The notes beneath the pieces were generated by a model, which was given only the letters and a program-made list of their open reading frames with translations, was not told where the DNA came from and ran no database searches. 64,000 nt of DNA, from assembly GCA_037127315.1 (NCBI GenBank), contig JBBBDQ010001935.1:3524001-3588000 (forward strand). Reading direction: 5' to 3'. Position numbers and translations under genes: made by a program. This document shows positions 20,672-31,256 of this stretch, piece after piece. Numbering within the stretch: the stretch's first letter is position 1; every line of letters begins with the position of its first letter. The DNA is from Ascarosepion bandense. Lineage: Eukaryota > Mollusca > Cephalopoda > Sepiida > Sepiidae.

Positions 20672-21815
20672 AGGTCAATTGAAAAGTTCATAGGCTGACA
20701 AAGATAGTCTCTAGAAATGTGACCAAATGAGGTTTATTTTTCAACATTATATTCCTTGCGGTCCAGGCGCTTCTTCTATCGGTATTGAAGTGCTTGGATT
20801 TTATTGGCGAAAAAGCTTTCATTAACAGCAGATATGAGCCATCATCACTGCGATACTGGTTACCAACCAAGTTATTTTCATGTTTTGTAATAGATGATAG
20901 CCAGATGGAGCCAAGTCAGGAAGACTATGAGATGATCAACCTGTTCAAAACCACAGTTACACACAAAAGTCATTGGAACCTGTGTGCTGAGGTATTGTCG
21001 TGATGAAACAAGATCACTATTTTGTCAGTTTTCCTGTGCTCATTGTCTTTATAGTCTTTGAGGACTCTCCATTGCTCTCCATTGATGTTGGGGCTCTTTT
21101 GTCTTTTGCATGCGCCAAAAATGAAACTATCACCTTCCCTGCAAATGAAACGACCTTTTCCTTTTATGGTGTAAGATATCAGTGGTGTTTCCACTGCATG
21201 GATTGTTTCTTTGTCTGTGACTCACGGTAATGAACCCAACACTCATTCTGGGTTACGAAACCTTCAAGGAAAGTAGCTGGATCTGCTTCAAACAATGTCA
21301 GATCTCTCCGTGCTGTAATCATTATGGTACAGTTTTGATCAGGTATCAGAAGACGTGACATATCCCGAACAGAAACCTTCGTCATGCCAAGTTCATTGTG
21401 CAGAATATTCACAACTCTCTCACGGGAAATGTTAACAAATAATTGCTTGGAGTTATGTAGTAAACACGATCAATATTTTCTCAGTGGTAGCAGTTCTAGG
21501 ATGTCCTGACGTTGTGTCATTTTCAAGAATCTCTCTTCCTCTCCTAAAATCAGCTGCCCAGCTTTGCACTGTTGATAAAGCAGTAGCGTCACCCACTAAT
21601 ATAGCAACTATGTCAGCATAAACATTGGTGTGTGTGTGGGGGGAGGACTATTTAACATTTCGATGCAAAATTCTATCTCTACTAGTTACTTTTGAAGTCT
21701 TCTTTGAACAGTTAATTTACAGAGAGTTGGAATTAATGCATGCAATTAATGCATGCAATATTTCACAGCTCTAATATCATTCCTTCGTAGTCAACCTATA
21801 ATCTTTTCAGCCCAC
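20672..21815 (-). pseudogene. mariner transposase pseudogene M1
   Basis: Minus strand. A helix-turn-helix piece (LSTVQSWAADFRRGREILEN, SGHPRTATTE), then ERVVNILHNELGMTKVSVRD, FEADPATFLEGFVTQNECWV, QSMQWKHH, NINGEQWRVLKDYKDNEH and FHHDNTSAHR. In active mariners the first catalytic Asp lies in a TGDE/TQDE-type motif; here it reads TQNE, so it is lost, and frames are broken. Diverged terminal repeats: left TGAAAAGTTCATAGGCTGAC, right (complement) TGAAAAGATTATAGGTTGAC. Length about 1.14 kb is near full size. Confidence 0.85.
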
Positions 21816-21819
21816 ACTC

Positions 21820-21825
<6 letters not shown>

Positions 21826-21878
<53 letters not shown>

Positions 21879-22161
21879 AAAAATTAAGGCAAACAGGTTA
21901 TTTCATGGTAAATCGGAAGTTTAGGCCTATTTCAGGCGAAGCATCATCATCTTTCGTCTTTATTGTACAAAACATTTTACACGAATGAAATTCACAAAGA
22001 CATCAAAAAAACCCGAATAAAAATAAAGGACGCTCCCTTAAAAGAGAAAATTTAAGAGAAAATACATCATTACATCAGTTCGGCGAATACACACACAGAT
22101 TCATACATAAGCATATATTTATGCAACATATAATCAATCAATAACAAATACTTTGCACTAA

Positions 22162-22200
<39 letters not shown>

Positions 22201-22565
22201 AACGAAGAACAAAATAACAACGTTCAAAACATTAATCTAAAGCAGTGCTCAATATAAAAATTGAGCAATGAATATTTAATATTAATTTAGAACATGAGCA
22301 AGCTACAAACTACTACAAAATTGTACATTTTGTTTCGACATTAAAAGAACATGCAATTTACTGTTATACATTTTACCATCCAAAATAATCTATGCATATT
22401 TATTTAAAAATCACAGGTCTCTTGCACGTGACACATATCTGACTAATAAGAATTAACCCTAAATCCCGACAGTTATAACTTTTTTTCGGTCTCTGAAGAA
22501 AATTTAATAAAAGGGAAGCATGTTTGATTGAAATATGTTTCCAATATGTTCTTTTCTTTTATTGT

Positions 22566-22602
<37 letters not shown>

Positions 22603-22609
22603 TAAACAT
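21826..22609. other. (TA)n tracts and AT-rich repeat debris
   Basis: (TA)n at 21826-21876, 22166-22198 and 22568-22600. A minus-strand phrase near 21930-21960 (GCTTCGCCTGAAATAGGCCT) resembles ribozyme-like ends of Penelope-type elements, and 22240-22350 shares short words with PLE terminal repeats. Nothing coding. Confidence 0.45.
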
Positions 22610-23035
22610 ATGCTGTTAAATATAAGAGACAATGAATGCCTATCATGCTTAATCATGAGCCGTTCTAAACATCGTATTTTGGCTTGAATTTCAGGTGAAA
22701 ATAAAGACAAAAATTCTCCAACATTTTGATAATTTTTTATTAAGTTGGTTCTTTCAGCTCACATGAGCCATCTTCAGAGAGATTACAAGAGCGTTAACAC
22801 AAAAACATCCACCATCAGCGACGATTTTATCTTGCGTTGACATAGAACTCCGATAAACAACGGCAAAAGTTACCAAAAATAGCAAACGCAGTTCGCAAAT
22901 TTGTAATGTGGTTCTATGACGTCACACCGCGTGAGAGCTCGAAATGATAACAGAACCATATATTTAATGCAATGTAATGTGTTATGACCAGATTTAAACG
23001 TGATTTTATTAAGTGTGGGTTGTTTGAATACATTT
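22610..23035 (-). pseudogene. Penelope-like element 3' end, minus
   Basis: The 5' side on minus encodes QPTLNKITFKSGHNTLHCI, the end of the same GIY-YIG ORF seen at 35753-36136. Then the same 3' untranslated region follows: GGTGTGACGTCATAGAACC, AATCGTCGCTGATGGTGGAT, GAAGATGGCTCATGTGAGC, TGTTGGAGAATTTTTGTC and AACGGCTCATGATTAAGC. 5'-truncated where a TA tract begins. Confidence 0.78.
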
Positions 23036-23074
23036 AATATATATATATATATATACAATGTTTACGCTCTCACA

Positions 23075-23335
23075 CCCTGATTGAGCACTCTGGAAGAATG
23101 ATAGACTTTGAAAAACAGTAGCTACTCTGGCATGGACGCATCGCTCATTCAGTAAAATGATAATATATGCGCTAAAAAGTTCTGCCTTCTTCCACCGAAC
23201 GCCCATAGCCCAGAGGTAGAATCGCCGACTGACGCCAATTCGGTCGGGTTTCACCCCTGGGTTAAAAGCAATCGGAGTCTAACCGTACTGATGAGCTGTG
23301 ATGCAGCGAAACAGATCTGTCTGAGGATGACTATA
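23075..23335 (+). mobile_element. hammerhead SINE copy H3
   Basis: 5' module (CGCTCATTCAGTAAAATGAT, TCTGCCTTCTTCCACCGAA), A box AGCCCAGAGGTAGAATCGCC, B-box region GGGTTTCACCCCTGGG (one base off), linker, hammerhead motif, then GACTATATATAATATAATA as an AT-repeat tail. Best-preserved ribozyme core of the three. Confidence 0.83.
23276..23332 (+). ncRNA. type I hammerhead ribozyme motif (H3)
   Basis: Stem I outer AGTC (23276-23279) with GACT (23329-23332); inner ACCGTA with TGAGG, with one G-A mismatch; CTGATGA 23288-23294; stem II GCTGT/GCAGC with GAT loop; GAAA 23308-23311; stem III of C-A-G/C-T-G type with two loop bases; GTC 23319-23321. Every invariant core base of a hammerhead is present. 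The tiny stem III fits hammerheads thought to work as dimers. Activity is inferred only. Confidence 0.8.
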
Positions 23336-23703
23336 TATAATATAATATAATATAATATAATATAATATATATAATGAAATCGTTATGAATTTTGGACATT
23401 TACTTTTTAAATTGTCATGTTTACCAAAGGCTATAATGAAGAAAGCTTTATTTGAAATATTTGTCACAATATTTTTTCAAACGACTTCGCAAGCTGTGAA
23501 TAATTTGCATTTTGAAAAAAAAAAACGGGCCTCAACATAGAATATGGTGTGTAACCAGCTGCTACACAAGGGCACGTGATCATCAGACACCTAATAAAAA
23601 TGCCGTTTTTATAAATATAGGTTGATAACCCAATATGTTTGTCGAAACAACAAAGACATCGTCCCGTGTATTTTCAGACTCTCGCTTTGTGATTCTGTTT
23701 TGG

Positions 23704-23767
<64 letters not shown>

Positions 23768-24465
23768 GAATTGGAAAGTCACTCAGAGTCAAACTATTGT
23801 AAAGTCAGAGTTAAATGATTCTTGAAAGAGATAGAGAGGCGGGGAGAACGGGGTTTTATAGCTACTTTTATGAGTTGTTTAACTGTTTTGTCAAAAGGAC
23901 ATCGTATGAAATATTTTTCCAATCATTGTGGTTGAACTCTGATCCTCACGGAATCGATTGGTTCACCTCCCGTCTACTTAAACGCCTTGAAACAGTTCAG
24001 TGTTTAGAAAACAAAGATGCTGCAACCCGGCGTTCCCAGTGCTGGGTAGATAACTCTAGTTGTGGAAAAATTTACAGCTAAGAAACAATTAGAGTGTGAT
24101 ATATATCATTATTATATTTTCGCTCGTTCTTTCGTTCTTTAGTTCATTAGTTAGCACGTTACACCATGAAAAATAACTTATTACTAACGGACTATTCTCT
24201 TTTGATTACGAAGAAAGACACAAGAACATTTATTAATGAGATTGTTTGGTTTTATTAAGAAAACAAAAGACATAAATGATAAAGGAGGCGATAACACAAC
24301 CATTTTTTTCGTGTCTGCTTTAATGAAATAGAAAAAATGTTAACTTCCAATTTTTTTAATTGTACCCACTTATTTCTCTAAATATCGACTAGCATTTATA
24401 TTTATAATTGATATTTTTATCAAAGTTGTGAAACAATGCAACAAGGAATTTTTCATATATTTTAT
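23336..24465. other. no recognised gene; microsatellites
   Basis: TATAA repeats to 23372, A-run at 23514, (AC)n at 23707-23753 followed by TA. The 88-residue open frame at 23815-24081 shows no motif I recognise. Confidence 0.4.
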
Positions 24466-24479
24466 AGTCGTAAAATTAA

Positions 24480-24735
24480 AATTTTAGTTGAATTCATTGC
24501 ATTCACTTACGTGCAAATACCCTTGGGAAAATATTAATTCGTCTCTTCCCCCAGCTATGGGTTAAATAGCAGAGCAGGTTGGGTTCTATAGCTTTGGTTG
24601 GCAACCAGTCTACTGCAAAAATGAATGGCAACATACTGCGGGAAAATTTTCTACTCAGTCAGTCATGTCTCTTTCGAGACATGATCGCCCAAGCGTGCAT
24701 CAAGTATGGCATTTTACTGACTGATTGATAATCGT
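24480..24735 (+). mobile_element. SINE1 plus copy with possible target duplication
   Basis: 5'-truncated after the B box (GTTGAATTCATTGCATTCAC), then core, hairpin ATGTCTCTTTCGAGACAT and end TTTTACTGACTGATTGAT. TCGTAAAA lies just before (about 24468) and just after (about 24729), a plausible 8-bp TSD. Confidence 0.85.
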
Positions 24736-24739
24736 AAAA

Positions 24740-25340
24740 AGGAGCGACTCTTTAAAAGTTGGCAGGAAAGACTAAAAAGCAATAGATGTTTCCAGTTAAA
24801 ACGAAAACGTAGACTGAAAGAAAAATGAATGGATGTAAGTCAAATTTTGATTTCCTGGTATCGATATCAAATAAGTTTTTTTCGTCGTAAAATGAATTTT
24901 GAAGGCTAAATAAGTCCTCTGAGTAAATGATATCATGTCTGAGACTAAGAACTACAATTATACCTACTTCGAGCGAAACCCGAAGCAGAAACTAAAATAA
25001 AAGTGCTGAAAAAAATACAGGCAGATAAACAGACACACACTCAAACATCTTGCCTTATATATATATATATATATATTATCGATTTTCTGCACTATTGTAA
25101 GAACTGCAACCTTGAAACTTCTGAATATCGTTTCTTATGTCTTTGTCTATGAGTGTATGAAATTTGATTAAAATCGGACCACTCCTTCTATAACCCGATT
25201 TTTTCGATTATCGATTTTCGATATTTATCGGGGGTACCTCGACACAAAACCTAGCTAAGAACACTCGCAGACGTGTATAGTACCACTGTGTAAATTTTCA
25301 AGAAAATCGGTTCAGCCGTTTTGGAGTCTATAGGTAACGG

Positions 25341-25402
<62 letters not shown>

Positions 25403-25450
25403 ACACAGACACACAGAGACAAAGTTTCATTTATAAATAAGTTTAGATTA
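24740..25450 (+). mobile_element. R4 repeat with embedded (AC)n, 5'-truncated
   Basis: Aligns from GACTAAAAAGCAATAGATGT to AAGTTTAGAT with the copies at 28421 and 46078. It has the internal TA tract, TTCTGCACTATTGTAAGAAC, GGTACCTCGACACAAAACCT, TTCAAGAAAATCGGTTCAGC and (AC)n at 25343-25399. No ORF. Class not certain; the AATCGGTTCAGCCGTTTT phrase resembles 3' ends of RTE/Proto2-type non-autonomous repeats of invertebrates (from memory). Confidence 0.8.
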
Positions 25451-25514
25451 CCTCACTTTTCTCTCATAAAACCAATAAAAACCTTATTTCTCGGAACCAC
25501 TACTCATGAACTTA

Positions 25515-25828
25515 CTAACGCATCAGTAAGTTATGTGCCATGCCTGATACACGCTTGGGTGATCATGTCTCGAAAGATGCATGACTGACTGGGCAGAAAA
25601 TTATCCCGCAATAGGTTGCCATTACTTTCTGCGGTAGACTGGTTGCCAGCCAAGGCTATAGAACAAAATCCGTCCTGTTATTTAACACATAATTGGAGTG
25701 AACAGGCGGATTTATATCATTCCCAAGGGTATAAGCGCGTAAGTGAATACAGGGAATTCAACTGAAATTCGAACTCGGCTCCCCGATTTCTCGTTCCGAG
25801 CCGATATCCACTGCACCACAACGCACAT
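25515..25828 (-). mobile_element. SINE1, near full-length minus copy
   Basis: 3' part (AGTTATGTGCCATGCCTGAT), hairpin with stem changes (CATGTCTCGAAAGATGCATG), core TTTAACACATAATTGGAG and tRNA-like head ending GCACCACAACGCACATA. Confidence 0.88.
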
Positions 25829-25947
25829 ATACTAAACTATATCGGTGCTAAAGACGAAGAACTAATGGATTTGCTTCAGCCGACATCAGCATCAAATTGA
25901 AATGTGTGATTTGTCATCATTTTTCTCTTCATACACTAAATTTTTTT

Positions 25948-26770
25948 TTTAATCATATCACCCCAAGCAAGGAATAACACCACTGATGCGCAGCGGTCTA
26001 CTTAAGAGTAAAAAGATTGAAAAAGAAAGCCGGAAAGCACATCCTAAGCAGGGAACAAGGGATGAGCCTCTTCACCTGTTCAAAAGACGTGGCTGGAGTG
26101 TGAACCGGGCGATAGTTTAGTCTATCTACTCCAATTGAGAAAGAAAAAAAAGAAAAGAGTAAGAAGATTGGAAAAAAGAAAGCCAGAAACCACATCCTAA
26201 ACAGGGAACAAGGAAAGAGCCTCTTCACCTGTTCAATAGACGTGGGTGGAGTGTGAACCGGGCGATAGTTTAGTCTATCTACTCCAATTGAGAAAGAAAA
26301 AAAAGAAAAGAGTAAGAAGATTGGAAAAAAGAAAGCCAGAAACCACATCCTAAACAGGGAACAAGGAAAGAGCCTCTTCACCTGTTCAATAGACGTGGGT
26401 GGAGTGTGAACCGGGCGATAGTTTAGTCTATCTACTCCAATTGAAAAAAAAAGAGTAAAAGAATGGAAAAGAGTAAAAGACTGGAAAAGAGAAAACCAGA
26501 AACCACATCCTAAGCAGGGAACAAGGGATGAGCCTCTTCACTTGTTCAATAGACGTGGCTGGAGTGTGAACCGAGCGATAGTTTAGTCTATCTACTCCAA
26601 TTGAGAAAGAAAAAAAAAAGAAGAGTAAGAAGATTGGAAAAAAGAAAGCCGGAAACCACATCCTAAACAGGGAACAAGGGATGAGCCTCTTCACCTGTTC
26701 AAAAGACGTGGGTGGAGTGTGAACTGGGCAATAGTTTAGTGTATCTCCTCCAATTGAGAAAGAAAAAAAA
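25948..26770 (-). repeat. LINE-tailed tandem-repeat retroposon, copy 2
   Basis: Minus orientation. The LINE-A 3' tail lies at 25948-26008 (complement of CATCAGTGGTGTTATTCC), then about five units of about 150 bp with anchors near 26080, 26227, 26378, 26529 and 26690, each holding ACCTGTTCAATAGACGTGG and CTATCTACTCCAATTGA. Same unit, orientation and tail as at 3931-4510. Long ORFs here only translate the repeat. Confidence 0.88.
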
Positions 26771-26774
26771 CTGA

Positions 26775-27370
26775 TTTTCATCACTAGGTGCTCGATACTT
26801 TCGACACTATGCCACATCTAAATTACGCTTAGAATATCATAAGTGACACTTCGACATGATGTGATTATTAGCAAGCTTCTCTCTGTAGATCAGTTACGAC
26901 TGAGTAATGAGAATGTACATTGTAGTGCAGTGGGTTTCAGCTCAGAAAACTGAGAACAGAGTTCGAATTCCAGTTGAATTCATTGCAATCACTTACATAT
27001 AAATCACCTTTGGAATGGTATGAATCCGTCGCTTTATTCTCTAGCTATGGGTTAAATTGCATGACAGATTGAGTTCTGTAGCCTTTGTTGGCAACTAGTC
27101 TACCGGAGAAAATAATAGCAACCGACAGCGAGAAAATCTCTGCCCAGTCGGTGTTGGCTCTTTTAAGACATGATCGCCCAAGAGTGTATCACATATGGCA
27201 CTTAACTGAGTTCAATCTTTAACTAGTGCTCCACAATTGTGCCACCTCTAAGCTACACTTAGAAAATTATTTTGTGTAATCCGAAATGGTGTAATGGTAG
27301 GCAAATTTGTTTTCGCTAGAACCATTACGACTAAGTCGAAAGTTAGATCCTCACTGAGTGGCACAGAATT
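26775..27370 (+). mobile_element. SINE2 cluster, middle copy interrupted
   Basis: Three SINE2 pieces head to tail: a 3' part (26775-26840, ATGCCACATCTAAATTACGC), a copy starting CACTTCGACATGATGTGATT that stops at GAGTAATGAG (about 26908) and resumes at GTTCAATCTTTAACTAGTGC (27208-27266), and a third from CGAAATGGTGTAATGG to 27370. The break lies in the B box of the middle copy and holds a complete SINE1. Confidence 0.82.
26905..27207 (+). mobile_element. SINE1 inserted in the B box of SINE2
   Basis: Full order: A box TTGTAGTGCAGTGGG, B box GAGTTCGAATTCCAG, core AGCTATGGGTTAAATTGC, 3' part TGGCACTTAACTGAG. TGAG borders both sides as a possible short TSD. Confidence 0.85.
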
Positions 27371-28420
27371 TCGGTTTGCAGTGATGATTCGTCTCTTAAG
27401 AATTTCCAAAATTCTAATTTGGGACACTGCATATGGTGGAAATTTTCCATCTCACAGACTGGTCGCATCTATAGCTATGAAGCCCAGTCTATGCCATTGG
27501 GATACGTTCTTTGACAGGTCATATTTTTATACTTCTTGTTGTGCAGCACCCCACCCCCACAAAAAAGCATGTTAGCGAAACTAGTTTATTACTAATTGTC
27601 ATCCGACAGGTAGTAATCGGTTCCATGTTACCAGTCGCTCTCGTAGAGTGACCTGACATAAGAAAATAACCCCTTGCTTGATTGTGAATATTATAATTAA
27701 AAAACAAATAATAAAAGCGTTTTTACACAATTTTTCTCAGTCCCCCAATTTTACTTGATTCTGTTTCACTCTTTTTATTTTCATCGCTGTGTTCTTGATC
27801 CTCTCCGCTATCTCGATTTCCTGTCAAAAGCCGCGTCTCCCACCTGCCTCAATTTAAAGTCAAGCTATGACACAGGACGACATTAGATTAAGCGTTCGCA
27901 ATGGTTGGTGGACATGTAAAAGAAAAGATGACAATCCCGGCAGCAACATCTAAGAAATAAAGAAAAGAATGTCTATTCGAATATCTAAAGTGACACTTTT
28001 TGTTCGTTAAAAAGCGTGTGGACGTAGATTGACTTCCGCCAGTGTGCGATTTCAGGCTTTTCAAGGTTTGTCTAATTACGCCATGACATGGTTATGTGTC
28101 TTGAAATGGGGCCCACTCATCTTTAATAGGCTACCCTCGTAGACATTAGAGGGGACAATGCAGCTTACTGCTTCCACAAGGCTGCATTTTTACTTTGAAA
28201 GATAAGACGTAAAAATAAAATTTAAAATATAAAGAGACAAAAATGGGAAAGAAGATGAATAAGAAACAAGAAGATTTAATGATGTATCCTACACACACAC
28301 ATACATACATACATACCTACATACATACACATTTAAATGCGTGTATTATTTGTTGCGTATGTTTATATACACAATGACTGACACACGCAATTATATAAAT
28401 AACTATATCCACAACTAGCA
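27371..28420. other. no recognised gene
   Basis: About 1 kb of mixed composition. Short open frames (27294-27575 plus, 27519-27707 minus) show no motif. Contains CATACATACATAC microsatellite near 28295. I see nothing I can assign. Confidence 0.35.
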
Positions 28421-29079
28421 GTATAGCCCGGCGTTGCTCGGGTGTAATGAAAGCTTTAAAATTAATTCATGGTCCTGGAGTTCAGACTCTTTGGACGTTG
28501 GCACGAACGACTAAAAAGCAATAGTTGTCTCCAGTTAAAGCGAAACCGTAGACTGAAAGAAAAATTAATAGGATGTAAGTCAAATTTTGAATTCCTGGTA
28601 TTAATATCCAATCAGTTTTTTTCATCTCAAACTTAATTTTGAAGGCTAAATAAGTCCTCTGAGTAAATCGTATCAAAGCTGACACTAGGAACTACAATTA
28701 TACCTACTCAGAGCCAAACCCAAAGCAAACACTAAAATAAAAGGGCTGAAAAAATACAGACATACAGACAGATAAACAGACACACACACAAACATCCTGC
28801 CTTTGATATATATATATAATCATTTTTCTGCACTATTGTAAAAACTGCAACCTTGAAACTTCTGAATATCGTTTCTTATGTTTTTGTCTATGAGTGTATG
28901 AAATTTGATTAAAATTGGACCACTCATTCTATAACCCGATTTTTTCGATTATCGATTTTCGATATTTATCGGGGGTACCTCGACACAAAACCTAGCTAAG
29001 AACACTCGCAGACGTGTATAGTACAACTGTGTAAATTTTCAAGAAAATCGGTTCAGCCGTTTTGGAGTCTATAGGTAAC

Positions 29080-29133
<54 letters not shown>

Positions 29134-29188
29134 AGACACACACACACAGACACACAGACACAAAGTTTCATTTATAAATAAGTTTAGA
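28421..29188 (+). mobile_element. R4 repeat, apparently full length
   Basis: Starts ACTAGCAGTATAGCCCGGCG and ends AAATAAGTTTAGAT, matching both ends of the minus copy at 46078-46796. Internal TA tract at about 28808 and (AC)n at 29083-29155. No ORF. Confidence 0.85.
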
Positions 29189-29253
29189 TTACATCTACAA
29201 CCATATACACGGACATATAGATACATACATAACATTTATTTACCGCTCTCTCA

Positions 29254-29307
<54 letters not shown>
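29254..29307. repeat. (CT)n then (TA)n microsatellite
   Basis: CT repeats at 29254-29278 followed by TA repeats to 29306. Confidence 0.9.
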
Positions 29308-29309
<2 letters not shown>

Positions 29310-29630
29310 AAAACGAAAATTTCTCTTAGTAACATTATTTACAATGTTCGTACTTCATTTTTATTGCCATGTTTGCGACGTTTCAGCCGTTGTACGCTCG
29401 GCCCACGTCAGATGCCAGGAATTTCGAACTGAACCATTTTTCGATCACTGGGCTATATCATTCTCATTCCTTGTGTAATGCTACTTCTGGATGCCATGTA
29501 GTTATCTCCCCTTAACTCAAATCTCCAAGTTATTTGTTCACCTCTGCTGTAGCCAGGTATTGAACTCACATCATATTCGGTCAATTCACTGGAACTAACA
29601 AAGCCTATGTGTCCTTGAAGTATAGACAAA
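29308..29630 (-). mobile_element. SINE3 copy 2
   Basis: Minus strand, from a tRNA-like start (complement near 29625: GGACACATAGGC), B box GAGTTCAATACCTGG, middle part GAGATAACTACATGGC and AATGATATAGCCCAGTGATC, 3' part ACAACGGCTGAAACGTCGC and GGCAATAAAAATGAAGTACG. Only one copy of the 3' motif, without the satellite. Confidence 0.82.
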
Positions 29631-29698
29631 TAGTTATTTTGCCAAATATATGAATCTATTATTGCAGACTTTTGTCTTTATTCATAATTTCCGTTTAC

Positions 29699-29735
<37 letters not shown>

Positions 29736-30093
29736 TTTAGGAAATCCGATACGAGTATTTTAATACGATATGTTAATTATTTTCGCCTACCGGCCTGAAT
29801 ATTCAAAAGATATTACTAAAGGAAAATATAAGCTCCTCAGCACAAGTTAATGTCCAGAGGTCTAACGCACGTTACATCTAATGACGGATTCCCTGAGGGG
29901 TACGCAGGTTCACATTCGGCCGAAATTTTTATAAAATTTCTCCTATATTCTGGCCAGCGAACAAATGTAATTAATATACTGTTTAAGAAATAAACTGAGC
30001 GTCTACTAAAACACGGGTATCCAGTAAAATTAACGTTTAGGTAATACAATCTATCGGATTAATAAACAAACTCATTTACTTTCTTTATATATA
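29631..30093. other. no recognised gene; (TA)n at 29700-29730
   Basis: AT-rich DNA with no recognised element. The minus open frame 29837-30049 shows nothing familiar. Confidence 0.35.
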
Positions 30094-30477
30094 TGTTGAA
30101 TCTCCCCTTTGTATATGATAATGGACTCGACTGAGTATACATATACTCCTGCCATAGAGAGAACAGCAGTTGAGAGTTATAGTAGAGTTATCGGAGAGTA
30201 CCGGAACTGATAATTAAGTTACCTAGAGATACCGAAGTTACCCAGAAGTAAGAATAGCTCTGAGTTCCACTCAGCTAGAAAAATATACACGGATATACTA
30301 TTTCCAACGACTTCACTTCAAAACTTGTATATATTGATTTCTTACTAATTGCATTCCTGGATTTACTAACCTGCGTTCAATTTTGTATATTACGTTCAAT
30401 ATAACCTACTTTTCTATCTCAATATCTGTTTTTGTTGTTCATTATTTTGTGCGGTTCCTCACCCGGAATCCACAACA
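30094..30477 (+). mobile_element. possible solo LTR
   Basis: 384 bp starting TGTTGAATCTCCCC and ending GGAATCCACAACA, so TGTTG/CAACA form short inverted ends. The terminal about 50 bp (from TTCATTATTTTGTGCGGTTC) recur at 32797-32842 and stop at the same CACAACA, after which the two loci diverge, as expected for a true element end. No primer-binding site or gag/pol follows. No clear TSD. Confidence 0.45.
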
Positions 30478-31061
30478 TTTTCATTCTTATTTCTCTCTTC
30501 TTGTCGCTTCATTTTCCTTTCTTTCTTTACAGATTCGTTTCCCTTCTTCTTTGGTTTAATTTTCTTTTTACTTTTTATTTATTAGAATCCTCCGAGTTTT
30601 TTGTTGTTTTTTTCTTCTTCTTTTTTTACCTTTATATTTCTTGCTTTTTTTTTTACTCTCTCTTTTCTTTTTCTTACCTTCTTCATTTTATATTCCTTTA
30701 TTGCTTTTTTCTTTCTTTATTGATGAGAAACTTTTGTTTTCGTCTTCTTCCTTGTTTGTTTCTTTCCTTATTTTCATTCTCTTCATTTTCTTTCTTTGAC
30801 GAGAAACATTTGTTTCCCTTTTTTGTTTCTTTCTTTTTTCTTCCTTTTTTTTATTTTCTCTTCATCCCTCTTTTCCTTTTTCTCTTTTCTTTATTTCCTG
30901 CCATCCATTCACTTTATATTTGTTCTCCTTATTAATAAGATTCCCTTCCTTTACTCTCTTTTCATTTCTTTCCTTTTCTCTTCTTTCTTTGTTCTTTCTA
31001 TCTTCGCTCTTTTTCTTTCTTTCTTTGTTCTTTTCCCTTTTTCTTTCTTTCTCAGTTTTTT
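30478..31061. repeat. T/C-rich low-complexity stretch
   Basis: Nearly pure TTC/TTTC-type sequence. The overlapping open frames (30432-30935 and 30796-31149) are Phe/Leu/Ser-rich and follow from composition. Confidence 0.85.
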
Positions 31062-31254
31062 ATTAGCTCATTTTATCAGACCACGTTTTATTCGTTTCAT
31101 TCGGTGTAATATTTTTCCAGTGTATCAGTTTTTATTTTTTTTTAAGTGAAATGGGGAGTCAAGTAACATGACCGAGAATAGAAATATTTTGCCTTATCTC
31201 GTAATAGTCACCAAGCGAGGGGAGAAAAAGTTCATTGGGCAGAATGAGTGACCA
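31062..31254 (+). repeat. duplicated segment B
   Basis: About 190 bp repeated at 33041-33230 with few differences (ATTTTATCAGACCACG, CGTTTCATTCGGTGTAATAT, TGACCGAGAATAGAAATATT, AGAAAAAGTTCATTGGGCAG). Ends at GAGTGAC, where the mariner begins after TA. Confidence 0.88.
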
Positions 31255-31256
31255 TA

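Noticed and set aside
23583..23825. Frames over the (AC)n/(TA)n tract
   Set aside because: Thr-His and Cys-Val repeats arise from the microsatellite.
25998..26817. Two frames of about 127-129 residues with internal repeats
   Set aside because: They translate the tandem retroposon repeat on the minus strand, with no conservation of frame between units of different length.
28421..29188. Helitron assignment for R4
   Set aside because: Ends do not show the 5' TC and 3' CTRR with hairpin; class left open.
30432..31149. Overlapping long Phe-rich frames resembling membrane proteins
   Set aside because: They translate T/C-rich simple sequence; hydrophobicity follows from TTT/TTC codons.
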